From Pelobates cultripes (taxonomy: Eukaryota > Chordata > Amphibia > Anura > Pelobatidae): a stretch of DNA of 64,000 nt. Position 1 is the first letter of the stretch. The number at the start of each line of letters is the position of its first letter. Below the pieces are notes generated by a model, which ran no database searches, was not told the origin of the DNA, and saw only the letters and a program-made list of their open reading frames with translations. Both the position numbers and the translations under genes were made by a program. Location of the stretch: assembly GCA_933207985.1 (NCBI GenBank), contig OW240924.1, forward strand, positions 70,612,742 through 70,676,741, written 5' to 3'. Shown here one piece after another: positions 23,850-35,227 of the stretch.

Positions 23850-24620
23850 GGTGGTTTTTAGTTTATCTTAGTGAATATAGCAGCTGAAAAAAACTATGTA
23901 GGTGCTCCAAATAATACATAAAATGGTGACAATCCCCTAAAACACAAAGCGCAAGTAGTGCAGTGCTTGAAAGCATATTAAGATATAATAGATAGGAACT
24001 CACCCTCAATTCATATGGTTGAGGTAGGATTCACATGTAACAGAAAAGCACAAAGATACATATAGTGCAAAAATGTAACAACTGTGGAGTTCTATATTAG
24101 AGTGAGTGAAAATAAACTCACATGTTGCAGAGCCTTTTAAAATATAGGCTCTAAACTTTGTGGCTTGTGTGCTTTAAGGTGGCATACACACCCCTCTCTT
24201 CTTCTGGATGTACAGGTCAATAGTTCTCCGTGTGGTATACAGAAAAAAGAGAGAAAATGGAAAAATATCTATTTGTTGGTTTAAGGTGATGAAATAAAGC
24301 ACACTAATGTGAGAGAGCTCATCTGGTAAGGATCCTTTTAAAACTGGCTCCAAGTTGCAATGACTTGGTGTCTACTAAGGGTGACACTTCCCCTGATGGA
24401 ACCCAGTAGAGGAGTCAGGATCATGATATAAAGTGCACTCAGTGCTCTTTATTAAAATAATTAAAACGATCAAAATAAGGACTTCTAAAAAAAAAAAAAA
24501 AAAAGATATAACTATAATGATGAGTCATTGGATCCTCCAAGACTTGTTTCTTCTACTTCGTAGGCTTTTTCAATAGGCCGATTGAAAAAGCCTACGAAGT
24601 AGGAGAAACGCGTCTGCAGT
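23850..24620. repeat. Unclassified dispersed repeat ending in AAACGCGTCTGCAG
   Basis: The stretch has a run of A at 24488-24505, a perfect hairpin at 24553-24602 and ends GAGAAACGCGTCTGCAG. A GAAACGCGT end preceded by an AAGCCTACGAAGT-type hairpin is familiar from amphibian repeat units. I cannot assign the superfamily, and the left boundary is uncertain. Confidence 0.4.
24553..24602. repeat. Perfect hairpin, 22-bp arms, 6-base loop
   Basis: CTACTTCGTAGGCTTTTTCA plus AT is followed after AGGCCG by its exact reverse complement, giving 22 paired bases without mismatch. Confidence 0.9.
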
Positions 24621-25159
24621 GTTTTGCATTGTTCAATTGTTTGTCTTTCTATTGCTGTTGGAGCATCGCAAGTATCTCTATTCATATCATGTACATCAAA
24701 AATAAAGAATGTAAAAAAAAGAAAAATGCCTTTGAGTTTGGTGGTCAGAGGAAAGTATTTTGGTTTAGGCTGCAGACATTGCCTGTCTATTGTGAGCAGT
24801 ATCTAGCTACATGCTCGACTGGTGGCAAGGTAGTAATGAAAAGACCGTTCTTTTAGCTTACCCATTGTTAGATGTAACTAGTAAAACAAGTCACATACAT
24901 GTCTTTTTTGTGTTGGTACACTTCTCTAAGGACCCTCTCGACCAAGCATGTCAAACTCAAAGTCTGGATCGGGCCACATAAACAAGGTTTAAGTTTATGT
25001 GGGCCACAAAAACAAAAATACCATACATTTTCATAGAAACTTAGGTTTATTTTAAAAAGTACAGTATAAACCCCCCCACCAGCATTCCCTTCTACTAAAC
25101 CACAGCACCCCTCTACTAAATCCCAGCCCCCCACCACCACCCTGTGCCAAATCTGATGC

Positions 25160-25690
25160 TCCCGCTGACACACACACTCACTGACAGAGACACACAGACA
25201 CACACACATACTCACTGACAGAGACAGACGCACACAGACACACACATACTCAGACAGACACACACATACTTGCTGACAGACACACACACTGACAGACACA
25301 CACACACTCACTGACAGACAGACACACATACTCACTAACAGAGACACACAGACTCACTGACAGACAGACACACAGACATACAGATGCACTGACAGACACA
25401 CACATACTCACTGACAGACAGACACATACATAAAACACACACACACACACACATACTCACTGACAGACACACACACTGACAGACACAAACACACACTCAC
25501 AAACAGACACACTGACAGGCACACACACGTACTCACTAACAGACACACACATACTTGCTGACAGACACACACACATACCGGGTACTCACTAACAGACACA
25601 CACACACATACTCACTGACACACACACAGACAGACACACACATACATACTCACAGACAGACAGACACACACACACATTCTTGCACACACA
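25160..25690. repeat. CA-rich compound minisatellite
   Basis: Irregular repeats of ACACACA with CTCACTGACAGACAG and ATACTCAC motifs. The translated frames on both strands are serine/cysteine/valine or histidine/threonine repeats with no biological meaning. The array lies inside the hAT element at 24943. Confidence 0.9.
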
Positions 25691-25787
25691 TACTTTTCCT
25701 TATTGCGCCTTACTTTGTGGAGCTGTTGTGGGGCATCTCCCTGGAGTCCTTCCTGCTCCTCACTGCTCCCTCGCGTGGTTTAGTGAT

Positions 25788-25813
25788 GCCGGAATATGAC
25801 GTCATATTCCGGC
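25788..25813. repeat. Perfect 26-base palindrome with TGACGTCA core
   Basis: GCCGGAATATGAC followed directly by its reverse complement. The centre is TGACGTCA, the consensus CRE/ATF-type octamer. It lies in the hAT element, so a regulatory role is speculative. Confidence 0.85.
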
Positions 25814-26052
25814 GCCCAGCTTCACTTCAGGCAGCAGGCGCGAGGGAGCAGTGAGGAGCAGGATCACTGAGCTCCCTCGCTGGCCGCCAGCGTCCTGCTT
25901 CCTCCCCTGCCGGGTAAGTGTTAGCAGAGTAGGCACCTGCAATATGGGGAAAGCAGGTGCCTACTCTGCTATAACACCAACATGTACTCGCGGCTTGCCG
26001 GGCCGCAAAGAAGGTCCTTGTGGGCCGCGAGTTTGACATGCTTGCTCTAGAC

Positions 26053-27415
26053 TGATTCGATAGAGCATTGAAAAACAGTCACCAATGACTCCCACTCCCA
26101 CTATGCTAATCTGGTCCTTGGATCTCATTTCTAGGGAACTGTATATCTCATCAGTCCCCATAGACTACAACTTGCATTATGCATCTATTGATGATGAGTT
26201 AAAATACAGATCTCACCATGATAGTAGTATTTGATAAAGTTTGACGGGAGCTTCAGTCCACAAGTTTTCATTAATGGCAGTATCTCCATGACAGTGTCTG
26301 TTGGTGTCTGAGACAGTGTGATATATGTGGATTAGGGTAGATCTGTTTTGTCTTGGTTGGGCTGCACTAATTTTATGCCATATAAGTAGATTATTTTTTT
26401 TAATTAACTCTTTTTACATGAAACTATTCTAATAATAGATTTGAAAAAGATGACATGAGCATTGAGACGGCATAACGCACAGATTTCGCAGAGGGTGCCT
26501 AAAGGCACAAACTCAATCCTAGTAGTAGTCTCATGCTACATATTGTAACAAAGGGGGTTGCAGTGAGTCACCTAATCTTATAATGCAACATAGACTCATT
26601 GGAACCATCACTGTAAATCTCACTGATTACCCCTTGATCTCTCCCCTGTCCCGTTGATGGCATGGCAGAAGGTATACATGCCATTGGTTCTGCTTCAAAT
26701 TACATGTATTTTGTCCATTACAGACCACACTTATATTAGCAGTCTGGGTTATTTAACTGGAAACAAGTCAGCTAGAAGAGCTCATAGGTGGTAGACAATT
26801 TGGACAGAGGGGAAAGCCATCCGGGAATTCACATCTCTGAGTGTTTATGGCTTTTATCAGTCTAAAGAAGCAGTGCCTTCACTTATCAAGGAATTGATAG
26901 GACTGCCAGGAAATGCATCCTGCTGAGATAAAAATAGGTTAGAACTTTACCAAATAATAATTAGTATCCAATATAGAATTTCTGTAAAAGGAATGGATAC
27001 TCAATATACATTAATAGAACATATCACTAATATATACTATAGTAGCATTTCTCAACTCAAGTACCCCTTAAGGACAGTGCGATTATTTTTAGTGTCTTAG
27101 GCAAACATCCAATTTGCCGTCCACTGTGTATCCAACGTGTACCTCTAGTCTCTTTTTCTCCTCTCTATGTCAACCTCTTTTTTTTCTTTCAATGTTTTTT
27201 TATTTAAGTTGAGCTCTGTGTCTCTGTTCTCCAACTTGCTTATTTCCCCTTCCCTGCCTCTTACCTGTGGGCATACTTGCAGGGCTGGCACTTCCTATAG
27301 CGCCAGCCCCCTCATGCCTCAGCCGCTTGAGCACTCTATAGAGAGCCTCAGGCAGCTATGATATGAGGGATCAGCAGGAGGGAAGCGCACAGCACTCACT
27401 CCTGCCAGTCCCTCA
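26053..27415. other. Intergenic DNA, nothing recognised
   Basis: AT-rich with a pyrimidine-rich part at 27140-27260. No gene or transposon end supported. Confidence 0.4.
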
Positions 27416-27570
27416 GTGTAGCGTGGCCAAGCTCCGGAGCATCTGTTTCCTGTACCCAGCTGGACTGACAGGAAGTGCTCAATGACTGAGCACTTCCTGT
27501 CAATCCAGCCGGGTACAGGAAACAGAAACTCCTGTACCACGGACCTGACCGGAGCTCGGCCACGCTACAC
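27416..27570. repeat. Foldback, about 65-80-bp arms
   Basis: GTGTAGCGTGGCCAAGCTCC ... TGTTTCCTGTACCCAGC ... AGGAAGTGCTCA reads back after ATGAC as TGAGCACTTCCT ... GGGTACAGGAAACA ... GGAGCTCGGCCACGCTACAC. The arms match apart from one insertion of about 15 bases in the right arm. It may be a MITE but no target duplication is clear. Confidence 0.75.
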
Positions 27571-28400
27571 AGGGTAAGAGAGGGGGGGTGAGGAGAACAG
27601 GGGGTAGAGACCACTGAGGAAGGGGGTGGGGGAGGGGGGAGGGGGCAGGAGAGGAGAGAGACCACTAAGGGAGGGAGGGGGGTAAAGAGACCACTAAGGG
27701 AGGGAGGGGTGCTGGAGAGACCACTAGGGAGGGGGGGGGTGGAGGAGAGACCACTAAGGGAGGAGGGGAGAGGCGAGACCACTAGTGGATAGGGGAGATG
27801 ACTAAGGAAAAGGGAGTTGGGAGAGACCACTAATGGAAAGGGGGGAGAAGAGGAGAGTACACTAAAGGAGGCAGGGGAGGTATAGACCACTGAGAAGGGG
27901 GAGAGGAGGGACAACTAATGGAAAGGGGAGATCACTGGGGGGCAGAGGAGAGCAGATACCATAAAGGGGAATGGGGAAAGGAGAGATCACTAATGGAAAG
28001 GGGGGGAGAAGAGGAAAGTACACTAAGTCAAGGTGGGGGAGGAGAGTAGAGATTACTGAGGGGGGAGGAGGAGAGACCACTAAGGGGCAGTGGAGGAGAG
28101 GAGAGACCATTGAGGGGCAGTAGAGAGCACTAAGGGATGGGGGGAGCACCAAAGCATGGGGGGAGCACCAAGGGACTGGGGGAGGGTAGGAGAGAGCACT
28201 AGGAGACAGGAGGGGAGAGCTCTAAGGGATGGGAAGAGAGAGCACTGTGAGAAAGGGGGCAGGGGAGATCACTAAGGGACATTGGGGCAGGGGAGAGCTC
28301 TAAGGGACAGGAGAGGAGATCAGTAAGGGACAAGAGGGGATAGAAGATGAGGAATGGGGGTAAAGAGAAGCTCAAAGGGGTTGGTAGGACTCAGCCCCTA
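27571..28400. repeat. Purine-rich degenerate minisatellite
   Basis: The + strand is almost pure G and A over 800 bases, built from irregular units like GGAGAGACCACTAAGGGAGG with lengths of about 25-35. The long minus-strand frames rich in Pro, Ser and Leu come from this composition and are not genes. Confidence 0.85.
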
Positions 28401-28424
28401 TCCTACCCCACAAACTCTCGCTTT

Positions 28425-28640
28425 CACACTACACACACACACAATGCTTCCTTATACATACACAGAAACACACAATACATCCCTTAAACACAATCAGAAA
28501 CACACAACACATCCCTTACACACAAACACACACTGCTTTCTATCCCTTACACAAAAACACACTGCATCCACTACACACACACACACTGCATCCCCTACAC
28601 AAACTGGTATCCCTATACACTACATTCCATAAGCACACAC
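28425..28640. repeat. CA-rich degenerate minisatellite
   Basis: ACACACACACAATGCTTCC, AAACACACAACACATCCCTT and similar units of 25-40 bases recur through about 28640. Confidence 0.75.
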
Positions 28641-28806
28641 TTTAGATCCTCTACACTAACACGTAACACTCCTATGAGCGAACTTATTGGTGGAACATGT
28701 AGGTGGACTTAGGGATGGACTAAGACCTTGAGCTGTGCAAGGGGCCCAAAAAAATGGAGCTGCTTCACGTTCCCCCAGAACATTGACTTTTCTGACCACA
28801 GTTACA

Positions 28807-28952
28807 GTATGGGTAACCTTTTAGAGTGATTTAGGTAGCTTCGGGGGAATTCAGGCTGGGAATGTTTAAGGTGAGGAGGACTTAGGTTTGTGACAGTCTT
28901 AGGATAAGGGGAGTCCTGTCTTTAGTATTCTGTAGATTGTGGACTGTAAATA
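28807..28952 (+). repeat. Long inverted repeat, left arm
   Basis: About 145 bases (GTATGGGTAACCTTTTAGAG to GGACTGTAAATAT) recur in reverse complement at 31267-31414. Long exact blocks include GGGGGAATTCAGGCTGGG, AATGTTTAAGGTGAGG, GTGACAGTCTTAGG and TATTCTGTAGATTGTGGACT. Confidence 0.85.
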
Positions 28953-30811
28953 TGTGGAGAGCAAAAAACGGGGCGCAAGAGAACACTGAGAATGGGCAGC
29001 AGCTGAAATAGCCTGCCCTTCGGTGGGTCCCCGCTCAGTTCTCAAGCTGGTTTTAGCTCATCTTGTGCCATTACAGAGAGAACATCTTTGAAACATATCA
29101 GACTGGTCCCACCCATAAGGGCAGCCCAGATCCGAAATGATTGTAAATATGTGCCTCGTGGAGCGTTGCCATGGCAACCCACAGCTGGCTAAATGTCAGA
29201 ACTTACCAAAACTCTGTTCCTCGGGGTTACTTCCGCTTTCGGGAGTAAACTCCTCCCACTTGAATGACGCAACGCTCACCAGCCTTATAGGGGAGCCGCG
29301 CCAAATTCAAACTGGTGAGTGATTTTGTCTCAACACCACGCTGAGCTGTCATATTACTTCCTCATGTACATACCCGGACCTGTTTAAATGTTGTAGCTGC
29401 CTTCTCCATTCCTTGAATCTCTGCTCGGATCTAGACCACGCTGCCATCTCCTATCCAAGACCAGGACTGACACCAGAATCTCTGAAATATTCTGAAACAT
29501 TGTTATTACAGCTGGACGTCTCCTAACACTCTGAGCCAGCCAAGAACGTCATCCACAGAGACTGTGGAAAATCATAAATTACCAACTATTTCCTACCTAA
29601 TCCAGCTATTGACTATTAACAAAAGATTCAACTACTTTACCTACATTGTATATACTTGTTGCAAATCTCCAAGCAATTCAATTCAATTTTTGTTTAATAC
29701 TGCATGTGAACTCCTATTACAGGTAAATAAGGACTTTGTTACTTTTTGTTTGCTACAACTGTTGCAACTATTCAATCAAGACAATTTTTATTTTTATTTC
29801 ATGCTACATGCAAAACTGCAATTAGAAGCAATTACAATTGCCTACAACTTATTTTCATTATAAAAGAGATAGATATCTCAGACTCCTGATTTAAATCAGA
29901 CTCCTGGGCCCCTTTTCAATGGTCAAGGGGCCCAGGGAACTGTGTATATATAACGTTACTCCCTATATACTCCCTATAACGTTATTTGTATATATATACA
30001 AATAGGCAGCCAGGGCCCCTTACAGCAGATTTGTTCAAGTGTACAGGGGTGGCAATACGCACAGGTTGGCCCTGATCTTGCCACTCTTGCAGTCACAAAA
30101 TAAATTTGGACCTCTCTTTGATACATGGGTAGCAACAAATTTGTGCCCTACCTAAAAAAAAAAAAAAAAAATGAAACAGATAACTAAAAATAAAGGCACA
30201 ATAAGAAATATTTACATACGAAAAAATGGAAAAACAGCAAAAACAAAAAACCCTAAAAACCCAATAGGATGCTTTTCTTTTTTTTTTTTTTATTCAAACC
30301 CCCCATTGATTCTACTACCATTAAGAAATAAAATAATTCTGGAAGAATAGACCACATGCTGATTTCTGTTTTGGGGTTCTTGGGTAGATAAGACAGTCAC
30401 AAGCATTCATTGTAACAGCGATGTCCAGACATTGGGATTCATGTTGGCAGACATGAGTCCATGAGCATGAAGTTGCATACCTGTGCAACGAAATTTGCCT
30501 AAATGAAAGAGTGAAAAAATAGATTCACTGTAAAAAATTATGAAATAGAAATTTCATTGTTCATTATAAGGTTAGAATGTTGCCACATTGAAAACAATGT
30601 ACCGTCGTATATAATGATATGCATAATTAAAGTGACAGAAGCCCTGTTATAGTAATGCAGTGTTTAACAGTGTACCCCATACTGTAGGTCTAGTAGGACT
30701 TGGAGATAGAGGACCTTAAGGTAAGGGCTAAGGGTTATTTAGGTTTAATGATAATTTAGAGGAATTGTTTTGGGTCTTCGGGTAAAAGGGGATTTAGAAT
30801 GACTGAGAAAC
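28953..30811. other. DNA between inverted-repeat arms; possible LTR or transposon interior
   Basis: Holds a 14-base palindrome GTTGCCATGGCAAC at 29165-29178 in a GTGGAGCxTTGCCATGGCAACCC context shared with the hAT element at 55617. GGGGCCCAGG-type repeat text lies near 29930-30030 with a TATATATAACGTTA stretch. A and T runs occur at 30155 and 30279. A frame of 99 codons at 29564-29863 is AT-rich with no recognisable domain. Confidence 0.4.
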
Positions 30812-31267
30812 TTAAAGGACCACTATAGGCACCACTATAGCTTAATGAAGTGGTCTGGGTGCCAGGTCCAGCTAGGGTTAACCCATTTTTTCATAAACAT
30901 AGCAGTTTCAGAGAAACTGCTATGTTTATTAATGGGTTAAGCCTTCCCCCTAATCCTCTAGTGGCTGTCTCATTGACAGCCACTAGAGCTTGCGTGCTTC
31001 TCACTGTGATTTTCACAGTGAGAGCGCAGCGTCCATAGGAAAGCATTAAATGCTTTCCCGTGACGGGCTGATGCGCGCTCTTGCCGCCGCAGCCCGGGGG
31101 CGGGGAGAGGAGAAGGAGGAGAGCCCAGCGCTGGAAAAAGGTAAGTTTAACCCCTTTCCCCTTTCCAGAGCCGGGCGGGAGGGGGTCCCTGAGGGTGGGG
31201 GCACCCTCAGGGCACTATAGTGCCAGGAAAACGAGTATGTTTTCCTGGCACTATAGTGGTCCTTTAA
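30812..31267. mobile_element. T2-like MITE, chain of hairpins, 456 bp
   Basis: Left TTAAAGGACCACTATAGGC, right GCACTATAGTGGTCCTTTAA, both at TTAA. Hairpins follow one another: AAACATAGCAGTTTC pair, CTAGTGGCTGTC pair, TCTCACTGTGA pair, GGAAAGCATT pair, CTGAGGGTG pair and CCAGGAAAACxxxxGTTTTCCTGG. It is the same family as 32643 and, in reverse, 60340. It abuts the inverted-repeat arm at 31267. Confidence 0.85.
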
Positions 31268-31414
31268 TATTTACAGTCCACAATCTACAGAATATTAAAA
31301 ACAGGACTCTCTTTACCCTAAGACTGTCACAATGCTAAGTCACCCTCACCTTAAACATTCCCAGCCTGAATTCCCCCTAAAGCTAATTAAATCACTTTAA
31401 AAGGTTATCCTAAA
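31267..31414 (-). repeat. Long inverted repeat, right arm
   Basis: Reverse-complement partner of 28807-28952, with about 85-90% identity by eye and small indels. The T2-like MITE at 30812 sits directly at its inner edge. Confidence 0.85.
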
Positions 31415-32642
31415 CCATCACATCCCTCATTAGTGCTGGCATTGTTTTGGGTAAACACAGTGTCAGTATAATGTTGCTCTACTGAACAGCAACCTTTAAA
31501 AATCACCTTTTCAATATATCTCACTGTAGAACAATAGCAGGGAGGAAGTTGGGTGTGGTACAGACAATAGTAATCAAAGAAGCATGGTCAAACAGATCAA
31601 TAGAGCAGGTAACAAAGGTGAGAGTTAAAGACAAAGGTCTGGTAACTAGGGATCTGGACTATCGAACAGGAAACCAAGGAAAAGCAGGTAGAAAGTACAA
31701 TACAGAAGTCACAGAAAACAGATTGGTTGCAGATAATAACGACCTGATGCAACTGACAAACAAGTGATTGATCTCTGCAGACTTTAAAGAAGATACAACT
31801 GATTTTACATTGATTGGAGCATGTACAAGCCAGGACTGACCAGTGGACAAGCTGGGAAAATGTAATAATCTTAATTGTCCTGAGCCAAGATCCAACTGGG
31901 GAGATCAGGAAAAATACCCCCAAATTACGCCATTAATTGGCCGGCCTGTTACCAACAAGCAGCGGTATTCTCTTCTACCCCTGTGGTCACTTCTCACCGC
32001 GATATGCTGCTTCCTCTAAAAACTCAATCTTCAACTAAGCTTAACATTTGGAACCCCAAGCATTAAGCAGCACAGGTATCTGTAGCCTCTATAGCTCACA
32101 CAGATTGTGGCCAACAAGCAGTCAAAGGAAGGAAAGGAAGAGGCCAGCCAAGGTAAGGACCCATGACTGTGATAGGGAATGCCAAGTTGTGCTGGGACAG
32201 GCAAGGCCATGGTAAAATGTATCTGGACATCTGGACACAGGTCGATGCATGCAGCTTGTTTAAATCATAGGAATATTGGGGCATAAATGGAGTATGGACT
32301 ACAATCAATACTTAAACAACAGGCCCTAGTATCTAAAATATGAGTATAGTAATAAAGACAATGTCATGCTTAGCCTGAAGTAGTCACATTAAGACAGTTG
32401 CTGGAGCCTCTTTACAAGAAGGTAGGTTGGTAGTCACTGATGGCCAACATCAACACAGTACCATGTACACAGACTGGGATCAAACATTCTCAATAGGATA
32501 CAGGCAGTAACAGGAGAACCGGGGAGCAAACCTGAATAACCAAAGATCAGATTGTCTGCAGACAGAACAAATAGGGATATGTATTTTATTTTAAAGAGAT
32601 GACTTGTGACCTCAAACTTTCTTGTTTGAACCATCAGCATAT
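31415..32642. other. Intergenic DNA, possibly an old LTR in antisense
   Basis: 31560-31760 reads as repeated CAGGTAACAAAG, AAAGGTCTGGTAAC, AAGCAGGTAGAAAG purine-rich phrases, the complement of the CTTGG/CTTTG-rich style of the LTR copies here. No firm ends were found and no gene is supported. Confidence 0.35.
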
Positions 32643-33115
32643 TTAAAGGACCACTCTAGACACCCAGACCACTTCAGCTTAATGAAGTGGTCTGGGTGCC
32701 TGGTCCCTCTAGGATTAACCCTTTTTTTTTTTTTTTTATAAACATAGCAGTTTCAGAGAAACTGCTATGTTTATAAATGGGTTAATCCAGCCTCCAAAGC
32801 CTCTAGTGGCTGTCTCATTGAAAATCACAGTGAGAAGACACCAGCATCCATAGGAAAGCATTATGAATGCTTTCCTGTGTGACCGGCTGAATGCGCGCGC
32901 AGCTCCTGCCGCGCATGTGCATTCAGCCGAAGAGGAGGATCGGAGGTGGAGAGGAGGAGGAGAGCTCCCTGTCCGGCGCTGGAAAAAAGGTAAGTTTTAA
33001 CCCCTTCCTCGCCATCCAGCCCAGCGGGAGGGGACCCTGAGGGTGGGGGCACCCTCAGGGCACTATAGTGCCAGGAAAACGAGTATGTTTTCCTGGCACT
33101 ATAGTGGTCCTTTAA
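32643..33115. mobile_element. T2-like MITE, chain of hairpins, 473 bp
   Basis: Left TTAAAGGACCACTCTAGAC, right CACTATAGTGGTCCTTTAA, both at TTAA. Shares GAAGTGGTCTGGGTGCC, AAACATAGCAGTTTC, CTCTAGTGGCTGTC and CTGAGGGTGGGGGCACCC with the elements at 30812 and 60340. It contains a T run at 32721-32738, and half of the CTAGTGGCTGTC hairpin is deleted. Confidence 0.85.
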
Positions 33116-33593
33116 CTTCTACTCTGCTCTTTGCACATGTAGAGCAGTGAAGATTTTACAGAAACATCCTAATTATTTTACCAGGTGCTTAGAATCTTCT
33201 GTTGGCAGTTCAAGCAGGACATTCTTAGAGATTCTAATTACAGACACCCACCTGTTTGCCAGTCAGTTTCTGATTGTGGAGCCACTTGAGTCATAAATTG
33301 GAACGCTTCAAAGAATTTTAAGAAAGTGGGAAAAACTGGCATATCCATGAAGACACCACCATTTCAAGTTGTTTCCTGGTCAGTTGAGCAACAATTAGAA
33401 TTATCACGCAAACTATCATGGAAATTAGGCTGTCAAGCATAACTGTATTTCATGCCGAGCCAGTTCAGAAAATCTTGCTGCGTGTAATTTTAAAGGTGAA
33501 CGGTTCAGTGTATTTTGCAGGCCAACATGTGAATATCAAGAATGTAATGCTAATTGAAGTGCAAGCCCATTTGATTTTGTTTACACTTTCCCT
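33116..33593. other. Intergenic DNA, nothing recognised
   Basis: AT-rich, no supported feature. Confidence 0.45.
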
Positions 33594-33673
33594 TTAACCC
33601 CTTAAGGACCAAACTTCTGGAATAAAAGGGAATCATGACATGTCACACATGTCATGTGTCCTTAGGGGGTTAA
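33594..33673. mobile_element. 80-bp TTAA MITE, copy 3, reverse orientation
   Basis: TTAACCCCTTAAGGACC at the left, GTCCTTAGGGGGTTAA at the right. The core is the reverse complement of copies 1, 2 and 5 (GGAATAAAAGGGAATCATGA). Confidence 0.85.
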
Positions 33674-34363
33674 GCCACTTCAAGTCAAGGAGCATCAATG
33701 ACCTCAAAAAACAGTGATGAATCAAGTACTTTTGTACAGTACAGGAGAGTTCCATTAATCTAAGAGAAATGCCTACTAAATGGCCTAGCCCTTGAAGAAG
33801 GAAGGTAATGCTGTCTTGTACTCAGGATAGATGGAGATTCCTTGTTTAAAACGAGTGTATGTGAAAAAAAAAACACACTTGTACTCGCAGGGGTCTTGGG
33901 AATTTTTGCCAGATATGGGTAGTTTGTAAGGATAAACTTTGAGGTGTGGCTCGTCACTTTATGCAACAGATGTAGGTTCTTTTCAAGTTGGATAATTACC
34001 TATCAACAGAACAAGATCCAGAGGTGCATTAAAAAAATGCAAGCCCTCTACCAGTTATATAAAACAAAATAGACTTGTTGGATGAATCCCATATCCAAAA
34101 ATCACCTGATGTCCCATGGAAGACTTGCTACTTCTTTCAAATACTTGGAGTTCCATGAACTAATTTAGAGGACTGGATTGTTACATATTTCGAGTTCATC
34201 TTCTAACTGTTGAAAATGAAAATATGATCGTCTCATCTGTCATCTAAGTACTATTATTTGCCCCATCCAGAGTTATAAAAGTATAGAGGACACATTCATC
34301 CAAAATGCCATCCTTCTTTTTGTAGACCTTCTGGTCATATGTTGCAAACACAAATACATATCT
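33674..34363. other. Intergenic DNA, nothing recognised
   Basis: No supported gene or element. Confidence 0.45.
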
Positions 34364-34482
34364 CAAGGGTAGGCAACCTTCGGCACTCCAGATGTCATGG
34401 ACTACATCCCCCATAATGCTGGCAAAACATCATGGGAGGTGTAGTCCAAAACATCTGCAGTGCCAAAGGTTGCCTATGCCTG
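34364..34482. mobile_element. Short hAT-like MITE, 119 bp
   Basis: Ends CAAGGGTAGGCAACC and GGTTGCCTATGCCTG with inverted repeats of about 31 bp (GGCACTCCAGATG/CATCTGCAGTGCC). Flanking 8-mers ACATATCT and AGATATAT match at 6 of 8. The middle has GGACTACATC/GGTGTAGTCC. Same family as 52821. Confidence 0.65.
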
Positions 34483-34490
34483 AGATATAT

Positions 34491-35187
34491 CATTAACTGA
34501 AACTGAAATTAGTCTTCCTCAAGTAATAAACATGGGCCAGATTTCATTTAGCCAACAGGAAGGTCTTTTTGCAATAAAGTATTTGGCCTTATCACTCTCT
34601 TTTTATGATGGTAATATACAGACATAAGGCAGGTCCTGGATATAGCCATTGTTTACATTATTTTATGGCACTCCATCCTAGCTGCTCCTGAATGTAACCT
34701 TTATTTGAAGAATGCAGGGGGAGGATTAAAAACAAGGTCCTGACCGCGGTCACAAAGGGTTCTTCAAATATATCTAATTATAACAAATGTCCATACAACA
34801 ATAACAAATTATTGCATATAAAAAAGGGTATTACCCCAAAAATAGTTTATAAATAATTAAAACATAAGTTATTTCACTACCTACATACAAGATGTACAAC
34901 AATGAGTACACATGATTTTTTTTTCTATCAAAAGTAGATGGATGCAGAGGTTTCTATGAACATCAGAATGGTGGTAGATGCAATATTTTTCAGGGCTGGA
35001 TATTCCTTCAATATATTTAGCTCTCAAATTAGCTTTTTTAGACTGGGAATGAAAAGTAAAGATCAGTAAGTGGAACAAAGGACATAGGGGGTGGCGGCTG
35101 CACCTTTTTTTTTGTATAGAGAACTTCATTTGGGATAAAGTTTAAACATAGGTTCTCAATATATAACTGGGGATGCAATGTCATTTA
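34491..35187. other. Intergenic DNA, nothing recognised
   Basis: AT-rich with a T run near 34918. No supported feature. Confidence 0.45.
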
Positions 35188-35227
35188 TACACTGATCAGC
35201 TACAACATTAAAACCACCTGCCTAATA

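Larger units (their letters stand above)
24943..26044. mobile_element. Non-autonomous hAT element, 1102 bp
   Basis: Seen: perfect 16-bp terminal inverted repeats CAAGCATGTCAAACTC and GAGTTTGACATGCTTG, flanked by 8-base sequences CTCTCGAC (24935-24942) and CTCTAGAC (26045-26052), 7 of 8 identical. Known: hAT elements make 8-bp target duplications and have short terminal repeats. The inside has no transposase. It holds a CA-rich array (25160-25690), a perfect 26-base palindrome (25788-25813), an inverted pair GCTCCTCACTGCTCCCTCGC/GCGAGGGAGCAGTGAGGAGC around it, and an AGTAGGCACCTGC/GCAGGTGCCTACT pair near 25930-25970. The right end reads GGGCCGCAAAGAAGG and the left AAACAAGGTTTAAGTTTATG. Confidence 0.85.

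Noticed and set aside
24868..25605. Minus-strand frames rich in CVCLSVSVC
   Set aside because: They are translations of the CA-rich array inside the hAT element.
25160..25690. Possible CRISPR-like regular repeats
   Set aside because: The units vary in length and sequence and have no unique spacers. It is a simple CA minisatellite in vertebrate DNA.
27396..28152. Pro/Ser/Leu-rich frames of up to 172 codons
   Set aside because: They follow from the purine-rich strand bias. There is no start context, no domain and no splice structure.
30850..31038. Frame beginning MVWVPGPARVNPFF, seen again at 60603-60797
   Set aside because: The same peptide in two places comes from the terminal part of T2-like MITEs. 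It is repeat sequence and not a gene.
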